From CAZWES01 sp964632395 (GTDB lineage Bacteria > Patescibacteriota > Gracilibacteria > Peribacterales > Peribacteraceae): DNA of 64,000 bases. The notes below the pieces were generated by a model, which saw only the letters and a list, made by a program, of their open reading frames with translations, ran no database searches and was not told the origin of the DNA. Where the stretch lies: assembly GCA_964632395.1 (NCBI GenBank), contig CAZWES010000001.1:1-64000 (forward strand), written 5' to 3'. Positions 1 to 12,000 of this stretch are shown piece after piece; position 1 is the stretch's first letter; each line of letters starts with the position of its first letter. The position numbers and the translations under genes are program-made.

Positions 1-3000
1 TCCAGTCTCCATCAACGGTTATGTCGTAGTTGGATGCAGAGACATCGAGTGTTCCTCCAGAGATTATCAGAGATCCAGAAACTCCAAGAGGGGAGTCTAA
101 GGTAACTGTTCCCGTGTAATCTCCTTCTATGGTTAGTCCTGCTATTGTTGTAGTAAATGAGCTATCTCTTGTTGAATCTGCAGTAGATGTAGCATCAAAG
201 AGTACTGTGTCATCTACTCCTGGGACAGAGTCTGTATTCCAGTTTAGAGCAGTAGACCAATTAGAATCTCCACCTCCGTTATCCCATGTAACAGTCTCTG
301 CTCCAAAGTCCCAATTTGTGTTATTCCCGCTATCTGTACAGCCGGTTGCACAACTTATCTCCGCTCCACCAGTTGCATTGTTATCTTTGGTATCAACTGT
401 ATCCACAGTCTGAGTTCCGGATGATCCATCCAAAATCATCGCAGCCCCAGAACCAGCCTTCGTACTCCTCAATGTAACATTCTGCAAAACCAACGAACCA
501 CTCACACTCTGCCTACCATTATGCGCAAATGTAATCGTGTTCGTCCCTGTTGCAGTCAAATTGTAGAAGACATTTGAACCTGTCAAAACCTGAGTTGATG
601 TTCCAACAAGCTTCACATTTCCAGATCCTGAAGTATTAAACCCACCATAATTTGCAAAGTCACCACTCAACCACAAAGTATACCCACTCGCACTCGGATC
701 AAACTTTGCAGAATGAATCGAAAGATCATCCTTAACAGTTAATGCAGAACCCATTGTGTATGATCCACTGCCTGCTAGTGCTTCAACTTCCTTTGCGGAG
801 AGAGCACGGTTATAGATCATGACTTCGTCGATGGAGCCGTTGAAGAAATTAGCGTATATACAGTTTGTATTTCCTGCCGAATCATCACATCTATGCCGAG
901 CCCCAATAGTTACGTTATCTACGACAGGAAAGTCTGTTCCTCCCTGATCTAATATTAAAGAAACTGATTGATTAACTCCATTAACATATATAGTAACGAC
1001 TGAACTTGTAGGCCCGTTTCCAGCTATGTGCCAAACAACATGATTCCATTCTCCAAAAGAGAAAGTATTATTATCTGTAGCCCAGTAACTATCAGTAGCA
1101 CCATCAGTTCCTTCAAACCAGACAGCATTTTCGCGGCTATCTCCCAATATCTCTGTATTAGGAGAAACAAAGAAAATCATCCCAGGTCTTCTCTTATCAT
1201 CTCTTGATCTCGGAGCAGTTACCGTATGCCATCCGCTTGAATTATTTGGTTTTATCCATGTTGCAATAGTAAGATTAACAGGACTGCTGCTCCAAATTGG
1301 ATCGACATCTAAACTATCAAGATCAACATAATCATCCACCCCATCAAAATCCAAAGAATAAGCACCACCAGCAAGCGGAGTATCCTTAACCCAATCCGAG
1401 GAATCCATATTTGTCAGATATCCAAGATTACCATTCCCCGACATATCATAAGCACCACTCCCCGTCCCCTCATCAAAAGTCCAATGCCCAACAAGGCCTG
1501 TATCCTCTATTCCTCCAACCTGCAAATCCCAAAACGGCTTATTAGCTGTTAGCAATTGGCCCGTGGCTGTCCCATCAAGTCGTACAGTGCCACTACCGGA
1601 TTCAAATGACCCGGATGTCTCCAGCCACGAGCCGCTAACAGTAATTGTATGCCCAGAGCTGTTATCCACTCCTCCCTCAATCATTTGCAGGTCTCCTTCC
1701 ACATCCAGAGGAGCAGCAAGAGTGTACATTGTGCTCCCACCAACCGAAGACCAGCCTTCTGCGAGTGCGGAGATATCCGAGGCTGAGAGTGCGCGGGAGT
1801 AGATGCGGACGTCGTCGAGGAGGCCGTTGAAAGGGCCTGCCACATCACTCTTCCTTGCTCCGATTGCTGCATTGTCGGCATATACAGTGTTGAGTGTTTT
1901 TACTGTGAATATATGGGAACCATCTGGTTGTCCATCCAGATAGAAAATTACTTTTTCCAAAGAGTGCTCGTAGGTCATTGCCACATGATGCCAAACCCCA
2001 TCGATGACAGCCGTATCGGAGTGACTTCCCTCTGCATACCCCTCACCGTAAATATCTAGAACTTGATCTCCACTTGTTGGCTGTATGGCATAATTGATTC
2101 TATTGCCAAAATCTAGTGTCCCGTGATAGATAAGTATTTGTGATGCTGAACTAGATGTCTTGATCCACATTCCATACGTTCTGTCAATTGATCCCAAAGG
2201 CAATTTTGAACCATCCACACTCACATAATCATCACTCCCATCAAAATCCAAAGCATAAGGATTCCTGCCATATGACGTAGAGGGCACATCGGTGCCCCAC
2301 GTCACACCGTTAGTAAGAGTCCCATCATTACCATATCCAGAACTATCCTCTGCAACTCCTCCAATACCCTCATCAAACTTCCACCAACCAACAAGTGCTC
2401 CAGTTGCAGCCTCAATCTCCAAATTGTAGAACTCTCCTGTGTTCTCTATAACAGGGAAGTCGTTATCCCAAACAGCATCTTTGGTATGCGACATTCCATC
2501 CAGAACAACAGTTCCCTTACCTGCCAAGAACTCTCCACCTGCTGCAATAAATGAACCAGAAACCGTAACCTTATGCCCGCTACCCGTAACATCCAGTCCA
2601 CCTGTGTACAAACTCAAATCTCCATTGATATCAAGTGGAGCAGCCAAAGAATATGTCCCGGAACCAGTACCCAAACTCCCGCCTGCAAGACGGGCAATCT
2701 CGGAGGCGTTTAATGCACGATTGTATATGCGGACGTCGTCGAGGAGGCCGTTAAAAGATAAACTACTTTGTCCGATAGTGGCATTCACACTTGTATTTGT
2801 CATCCCTGAAGTTTTTGTATTAACATCTGTTTGCAAAACGCCATTGACATACATTTTCCCATTAACACCCCATGTTACTACTAAGTGAACCCACTGGTTT
2901 TCTGCGGCAACACTGTTGCTATATGAATTCTCTGCTCCCCCAGCATCATTGAGTTTGTACGATAACTTATTGTCGTCAGCACCAGCAACGTAATCGACAC

Positions 3001-6000
3001 CTAGCGAAAAATCTCCATCATTGGCCCCGCCAGCATCCTTGGCAAACATCACACCAATGGCCTGGTTATTGGATGTCATGTAAAACCACAAGGCTAACGA
3101 CCCATTACTGATGTTTAGACTACCATGATTTCCCACATCCACATAATCATTCGCCCCATCAAAATCCAAAGCATAAGGATTACTAAACGTAGTAGTACCT
3201 GTACCTTGACCTAACGACACCCAGTCGTCCTCAGTCATGTTTGTTAGCGTTCCATCGTTTCCATTCCCACTGCTGTCTCTTGTTCCCATGCCTTGCCCCT
3301 CATCGAATTTCCAATACCCAACTAACCCATTATCAAACGTAACATCATTAAACGCTCCTACATTATCTATAACAGGGTACTGATCATGCCATGCAGCACC
3401 CCTAGTATTAGAAGTTCCATCAAACGTAACAGCACCTGTTCCAGCCGTAAAGTCACCACCAGCAGCGATGAATGAACCGGAGACTGTTACTCCATACCCA
3501 GTAGTCCCAACATCAATACCACCCGTGTGAATCCTCAAATCTCCATCTACATTCAAGGCAGAGCCCAAAGCATAAGTTCCACTCCCTGTTCCCTGATTGC
3601 CGTTTGCGAGGTAACTGATTTCGGAGGCGTTTAATGCGCGGTTGTAGATTCTGACGTCGTCGAGGAGGCCATTGAAGTGTTCCGCATTATAATCTCCAGC
3701 TCTTCCTATTGATAAACTCCCATCATCTTCAACTATTTGTGCTAGGGCAGTGTTGTATACTTCGTTACCATTTGCATACAAACGCAACGATGTTCCATTT
3801 TCCACTGTTGCAATAACATGTGTCCAAATTCCTGTTGAAACAGTATAATTACTTATTTTTTCGGCAGCGGTTGCCTTATCATACCAACCTAGTCTTCCTG
3901 TTGGAGCTGCTCCAGTGAGATATAACTGATAATTGGTTGGACCTGTTTGACTTTCACGCTTACTCACAATTACATCATAATTTGAGGCAGTTTCTGGATT
4001 GATCCATGCTGATAAAGTCAGATTATTAGTAATATCCAGAACAGCATTATCATTCACAACCACATAATCATCCACCCCATCAAACTCCAAAGCATAAGGA
4101 TTAGTAAACGTAGTAGTCCCTGTACCTGCCCCAAGAGAAACCCAATCAGTAGCAGGATCCATATTTGTTAATGTTCCATCATTACCACTTCTGCTTGAGT
4201 CTTTTGCAATTGTTCCTGCACCCTCATCAAACCTCCAATAACCCACAAGCCCGTTATCTACATAAAGGTTATTGAAGGCTCCGGTTGAACTCAAATTGTT
4301 CACGCCATTCCAGTGCCCACTGGAGCCGGTGCCGGAGAGGATTGTGGTTCCGGTTCCGGCATTAAGTGTGAAATCTATCTGGGATACAAAGTCTCCTTCC
4401 ACTTCCAGAGTTTCACCGCCGCCAAAAGTCAAAGTTCCGCCGGAGAGTGCAAGGGAACCGGAAACTGAAAGGTTGTTTTGGAGGAGAAGAGTTCCTGTGA
4501 ATGAGGGTGTAAATTTGAGTCCTGCAATTGAAGTTATAAAGTCTGCATCAACAGTTGAATCGCTTTTACCTGTTCCATCAAAAGTGACTATATCCGTCAG
4601 GCCCGGAACGGCGTCGCCGCTCCAGTTTGCTGCAGTACTCCAGAGAATATCTGCACCTTCGTTATCCCATGTTTTTGTGGCGACCCCGGGTGCGGCGTCG
4701 TTTGCGATTTGCCAAGCTCTGGACTCGAAGTAAGTGACGGGCGTTGGTTGAGTGGTGGTGGCCGGAGGTAATTGCGAAATGCGAAGGTCGAAATGCGAAG
4801 GTCGAAATGCGAAATGCGAATCGGGATTTTTTCGCATTTCGCTATTCGCATTTCGCATTTTCCCCCACATTTCGCATTTCACATTTTCCTGAGCGATTGC
4901 TGGCGGGAAGAGGAGTGTGGTAAGGTGGGAGGCGATGGTTTTGACAGATGCCAGGTATCGGCGGATGGCGGATATTTGCGTGGATCTTGCCCGGATATCC
5001 GTTGCTACTGTAGCTATACCGCTTTTTGTTAAGTCGCATGCGTTTTGGGGGGTATTGGGGTTGATTTGTGCGTTGGCGAGCTGGATAATGTCCGTGTTCT
5101 TCTCCCGCTGAAAATGACTGTGACTACTGCCGACATCGTTCTTGGAATGTTCTATACGAGCCTTGGGCTTGCATTGCTTGCTATTGCCATTATCTATTTT
5201 GCCGATAGAGTTGGGCGTTCCAGACATAGTCATAACGGATGCGACCATTGCTAATTGCGTTGTGTGTGGGAGGGGGAAGGAACTCCGCAGTTTTGTGAAG
5301 AAATTAGGTGTTGACTTTTGGGTTGTGGGGGTGGTAGGATGTCCACCTATGATGTTAAGACTTCCTGTTTTTCGGCTTAGTGATTCCCAATGGCGTGCGG
5401 TTTCCGGCGTTTGTTCAGATATGGTCCAAGTATCTGTTGCCGGCATAGTTTTGCCGTATATTTTGGACACTTTTGACCCGTTTCTTGCGGTGTTCGGCTT
5501 GATATCTGCAATGTCTTTCTTCATACTTTCCCTGTATCTTTCCGGAAGATGCCTATGAATGCTCCAATCACCAATTTGACGCTCTTCTATTTGGTACTTA
5601 GTCTCTTCGCTGTTGCGTTGGCGATATTGTACTTCGCGGACAGGTGTGGAAGATCTCACGATAGGCACAACTGCGGGCATGGCAACTGTTAAGTCATGAG
5701 CTTCGACCAGTTCATCCTTGACGGCCTTGTGTTCTCCGGGGTACTCCTCGTATTTCTTGCTGTGGGCTTCATTGTCCTCAGATTCCGTTTGTCCCATAAG
5801 AAGTAACCCATCCTGAGCATGGAATCCGACCTCATAACCACCAAAGAAATTGTTGCCAGCGTTCTGATTGGAGTTGCTGCCGCTCTCACTGTTTTTTATT
5901 TCCTGCTTGATCGGTGGCTTAGTAAGAGAGGCAGATGATCTGAGCTCCAACGGCCCGATCAGATAAAACTCCGGGCTAACGTCAGGTGCATCGTAAATGT

Positions 6001-9000
6001 ATTTGAACGTGGCGGTTTCTCCTGCACTCCACGATCCATCCCATGTGATTGTTGTGCCCGCGCCCTGATCGTCACTAATTTTTCCAAGGGTTGCACCACT
6101 TGCTTCGGTAATCTTGAATCCATCAGAGACAACGTCAGTCACGGATCCTGTGAAGCTTTGCAGGAATGTGACTTCTATTGTCATTGGGCTTGGCGCGAAT
6201 GGCCAGAGGCGGGTTGCAGCGGAGCGACTTATAGTCGCGCGGGTATCCCCAACGGGGTACCCGCGCAGAGCTGCTGTGTTTGACACAGCGTCTGCGCCTG
6301 ATTGATCTTCGCCCTGCGTGGGTAGCCCCTCGGCTCCGCTTCGCTCCGCTCGGGACATACCCACGCCACCAAGCACCTCAATCTCCTGTGTCATACCCCT
6401 CGTCCCATTCGCAGTAGTTGCAGAAAGATTCAAAACGTAAGTTCCAGTCTCTGTGAATGTGAAGTTTGCGCGGTAATCGGGTTTGATGAATCCTGCTTCT
6501 TTGATGCCGCAAGTGCCAGTGATTTGAATTGTGCCGTCTGATGTGGACAGGACAGTTGGTGGCGCGGGTGTGTCAGATGCTGAAGCGGAAGCGGAAGCAT
6601 CTGACCGCTCGCGCTGGTCGGAGACATCTGTCGCGACGCGCGAGCGGTCACACACAGCGCCCTCCGGGCTTGTTCGTGACACACCCGCGCCACCACTTAT
6701 CTCAAGCGTAAGCTCCGCATCGCACACGATCTCACCAAAATCATCTAGAACTCCAAAGTGAATCTCTGCCTCTTCATCCGTGAAGTAACGATCCTTATCC
6801 GCATTCATCGCAAGCACTCCCCAAGCAAAGTCCTGCGTAAAGGTTTGCGTTTCACCTGTGATCGGATTCGTTACTTCAAAAACAATCGTGTAAAGGCCGG
6901 GTGAGAATCTTCGAACTGGTTCAATGACGAGGAGGACTGAACCGGCCTGGAATTTGAATTGAGAGGGAAGAAGATTGACGGGGATGCCGCTCTTGGAGGT
7001 TATTTTGGCGGTGATTCCTGGTGCGATTTGGATGGGTGGCACGGGTGTGTCAGATACTGAGCTTTGCTCAGTATCTGACCGCTCGCGCTGGTCGGAGACA
7101 TCAGTCGCCCCGCGCGAGCGGTCGCCTGCGGGCGACACACCCGCGCCACCTTCCACCTCTTCCACCACAACGTTCTTCACCTGCTCACCGATATCATCCG
7201 CAAGCTTCTGCCCGATCTCTCCGGTTTCCTCATCAACCTCTTCTTCAATTATTACTTCCTCGATTATCTCTCCGAGTGTTTCCCTTATGTCTGTTTCTGT
7301 TGCCATTACTTCTGCGATCGTCTCATCAATTACCTCATCAACTTTTACATCCTGATCACCAGCAATTGCGGATGCCACCTTTTCAACGACTTTGGATGCG
7401 ACTTCGTTTTTCTCTTCATTCGTGAATGCTTTTGAAACCGCATCTTCAACTTCCTGCTCCTGCCCGACGATATCTGCAACCTTCTCCTGAGTTTCCTCCT
7501 TCGCAATTTCTTCCAGTACTTTTTCTTTTGCCTCCTCCTCATCAACCATAAAGGTGAGTAGGGGAGTGGGAGCTTCTGCAACCTGAACGCGTTTGAAGGA
7601 TGCTTCATCTTCAACAACTGCATCTGCAACTTTCTGTTTGATTTCTTCACTTTGTGTGATCACATCTCCAACAACTTCCTTAATGATTTTATCTTCAATA
7701 ATTGCATCAATTACATCTTTGTCAGTTGTTGCTGCAATGAGTGCGGTGATTGCTTCTTCGGTAGTCAGCTCTTCGCCATCCTCTTTTCCTGCAACATCAG
7801 TTTCCGCAAGTTTGAAGATTGCTTCTCCGCGGTTTTGGGCTGCGGTATCGGTTTGGTGCGTTAGGCTGAGGCCAGATCTCTGTAGTGTGAGTACTTGAGA
7901 GGGGACAGAGGTTTCAGAGGGGACAGAGGTGAGCACTTCTGTCCCTTCTGTCCCCTCTCGCACCTCCGTCCACTCACCCTCCACCAACTCCACATCCTGC
8001 TTTGCAACCGTTCCCCCTGTCATAATCCTAATGCTCCGTGATGTTGGGATGGCGGTCATGCCTTCAGGAACGGAATCTCTGGAAACATCGACCCGATACA
8101 TTCCGGGCAGCAACCAGATGAATGCGTAGGTCCCCCAGACTGTATCGGTTGTAAGTGTGCGATCAATTTCCTCCTCAAGAATATTTTTGCCGGAAAGTTG
8201 TAGAGTGATTCCAGGTTTGGGGACATAGGTGACAGAGGTATTTCCTTCTGTCCCCTCCCTGTCCTCCGAAGCTCCCGCAGGAGCGAAGGAGGATGCCCCT
8301 TCTGCCACCTCTACCACTTTTGCGCGGCCCTCAATCTTGCTTGTCTCGACAAATCTGAGGTCTCCTTCCAGCACATCTCCGCCTCTCTTGACTTCAACTG
8401 AGCGCACGCCTTCATCGAGCGCCAACAGATTTTCTGCAACAGTATCCTCATCAAGCGAAAGAATGTAATCCCCACGTGGGAAAGGAAGATCTTCGAACAG
8501 GAATTCCCCGTCATAGTTGGAATTTGCCTTTCGCGAAACCGGCTCACCAATTGCTGATGTTCCTTCCAGTTTGAGAGTTATACCTCCGAGCGCCAGTGTT
8601 TTGCCCGTAAGCGATCCATCATCCAATTTCCTCACCGAGACGAATTTTTCAGTTGAACCCCGGATGGTAATAGCTTCCGTAAATCCGAAATCACGCACTT
8701 CCAGTGTTCCACCAGTCAAAATCGGGACGGTTCTTGATTGCTGGGTGGTCGGCTTGAGTGTACTGCCGGAAAGTGTGGCTGTGAGCACGTAACCTCCAAC
8801 GGTCTTACTTGGAGGAATGTTTTCTAGTTTGTAAAGGCCATTTTCATCACTTACTGCTTCACGATCAATATCTTTGCCGAACACGCTCATGCCCCTGAGT
8901 GTGAGTATGGAATCACTGATGGTTTCTTTTTCGTTGACATCTCTCAGTCCGTTTCCGTTCTCATCAAGAAATACGGCGCCCTTAATCGTGGATGGGGAGG

Positions 9001-12000
9001 CTGTAAGCCCAAAATTAACATCAGTCTTCAAAAGGTTCGCGGTTTCCCCCAGCGAGAATGCGATAGGAGCTTCTGTTGTAAATGTGAGCTCAGCAGGAAC
9101 ATCTCTGGTTTGAACGGTAACACTCGCAGCAGAAAATCTGTTTTCCTGCCCCAGGAAGACTGATACAAACTGCTTGTTTTCATCACCTGTACCAGCCAGG
9201 CCCGTTGCCCTCATCAAAATCAAAACATCAGTCAGTTCGTCGCCATTTACATCCTGTGCGATTGCATCAATGACTTCTTCTCCGGCGTTGAAAATTGCTT
9301 TTCCTCCAAATGGATCACCCATTGGCGTAAATGTTCCGTGCGAATCATTCCTATAAAGATGATGCAAATTAGATGCATTGATCGTCAAAAGATCATCGTC
9401 ACCGTCATTATCCATATCGATTGGAAGCAGAACGCGAGTGTCATCTGCTCTATCCCCCGGGAAACGGTGATATGAAAAAATTCCATCACCCTGGTTCATG
9501 TAATACTCGTTTGGTTGGGTTACGACCGTATCGCGGGCTAGTTTACCCTGAGCCTGTCGAAGGGGACCCGCGCTACGGTCTTCATATTTTTGCTTGGAAG
9601 ATGATCCCTTTCTTAGAGTGGATAACCCGTTTGCAACTGCAATGTCCTCACGTCCGTCTCTGTTCATATCAAATGCAACAACATCTTTCGTGGAAGCATC
9701 TTTTTTCGAGGTCAGCGAGCCAAACCCCATATCGCCGATGTAGCTTATATCGCCGGTATCTGCATTAAGTTCATAAAGCTCGTTTGGTTCATTAAGATCG
9801 TTTGCGATGAATACATGATCAAATTCATCATCGCCATCGGAATCGATTGTTGTTGCTGCAACGGTTGAGCGCCCGCCACCCTCGATGCTTGCGTTGAATG
9901 CAGGTCCTATGAATTTTAGATCTTTCCCCGTATTTTCGTGCAGCATGTTTTCCGATTTGAGTGTATTCAACGTTAAAACATCTTTGTGCCTATAGCCTGT
10001 GAAGTTTTCTATCAAAAATCCTGCGGTGTGTCCGCCGATACCTTCATCAGCATTACGACTGAATTCATCAACTAATTGGAATTTCCCCTTGCCCTCGTTC
10101 ACATATCGTTCATTCTTCTGTCCACGATTTCCGATAAGAACGTCGTCATCTCCATCATCATCAAGATCAAATACTTCGATAGAACTCGTGAGCATTGATG
10201 CGGTCCCTCGGAATCCCTGGTTGAATCTTGCTCCGGTTGATGTGAAGCGTCCGGTTCCGTCATTTACAAGCAGTTCATTTCTTTCGCTGTGCTTACCGAG
10301 GATCATATCAAGATCGCCGTCACCTTCGGCATCAATCAGTGCGAATGCAGAAACGTCAGATGAATTTTCTGTTTCGAAAATCTGATCTGATGCTGAGAAG
10401 AGAGGAATGCCAAGAACATAGGATCCGGATGCATCTGTGGTTGTTGTGAAGATAGAACTTGCATCTTCTCCTGTTGCGCTTAGAAGTACGGGCATTTCGG
10501 GAATGCCTTTCTCCTCCTCGTTCTGTTCCTGATTTCCGTCAATATCATGCCAAACGGTTCCGGAGATACAGAGCCCTCCTGCACAGGCTCCGGGGAAATC
10601 CAGTTTAAACTCAATCTCCGGTTCTTCCTCCGAACTTGCTATCTCCAAAAGCTGAGTCTTATTCTGAGTGAGCGAGTAGCCCGGCGGCAGAGATTCTTCA
10701 TCGATCGTTACTGTGTAGGATCCCGGCCGCACAAGGAATGTCGCGATTCCGCTGGCATCGGTATCCCGTTCAATGAGAGTAGTGCCATCTTCAGCCAGAG
10801 TGATGAGAGCTCCTGCTGTTGGCCAGCCGGCGTTTACTCTAATAGTCACCCTCGCAGCTTTTTCGGAAAGCACGAAGTTGGCATCACGTATTACTTCATC
10901 ACGCTCCCCGATCAGAACTTTTTCCGGACTCTCCTCAATCACCATTCCTTCCGAAAGCGTCAGCGTATCAATCGTGAGATCATACATTTCCGCAGAAACC
11001 GGAGCCCGAAATGTGAATTTGCCTTCTTCATCTGTCACGAATGTGACCTCGTAAACCCGATGCTCCTCAGATCCCGAAAGCGGGGAGAGAGATCCTGTAA
11101 GTTTTATGCGGATATCACTGACTCCTTCGGGATCAACTTTCTCATAGAGTGATTGCATAATTACAGATCCCTGAACTTCGCCCATTCCCGGCGCTTGTTC
11201 AAGATCCTGCAATCCGAATCCGTCCAAAATGATCGTGGCGTCGGACTCATCCAGAACAACGGATCTTTCCGTGATGGTTGTCGGATAGAATATTTCCGGA
11301 AGATAGTCTTCAACGATGCGAACCGAATAGGTATTGGTTGTTGAGCCTTCAGTCGCCCCTGTTCCTGCAAGCGGATTTCTGGAAAGGGGAACATCTTCGA
11401 ACAAATATTCACCATTCTCGTTAGTTTGTGCTGATGCAGAGAATGGAACATCAAATGCAGTTTTTCCTTCAATTATCACCGTTATGCCTTCTGCACCCTC
11501 TTCGTTACCCTCGTCAATTCCATCAACATTGCTATCCACGTAAACCTTCCCGCGAATTGTTGCAATACCTGCGAGCGTGGAAGGCGAAAACCCGAAATTG
11601 ATTTCATCCTGGATTTCCCCGATTGAGATATTTCCTTCAATTGGCTTTAGGTCGCCTTCCAGGTATCCCGCAGGAAGCGTTGCACCGGAAACGGTTACGC
11701 GGTATTCCCCGGAATTGTTCCGAAGGAGTTTGTTAGGTGATCCTTCCGTGTTTCCAACTATGAGGTCAGAGTCACCGTCGAGATCGATATCAATTTCTGC
11801 CGAGGCCTGTGTGTTTTGGAATGTTTCGTTTTCGAGGATATAGCTGTCGAAGGTGTAGGTTGCAGCCTCCTCCGACTCTTCGGTTATGGTCTCGCCTTTT
11901 GTGCTGGACTGGGTTCCCGCCTTCGCTCCTTCAGCCTCCGCCGAGGCTACGGCCGACAGGGCGGGAGCTTCGGCGGGCAGGTCGGTTGCTAATTCCTCCG

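Noticed and set aside
4887..4995. Signal-peptide-like stretch on the minus strand (YLASVKTIASHLTTLLFPPA), which could start a second surface protein
   Set aside because: No ATG, GTG or TTG lies at a suitable distance upstream, and the frame is open through it, so it is not called as a separate start. It remains a possibility if the giant frame is split.
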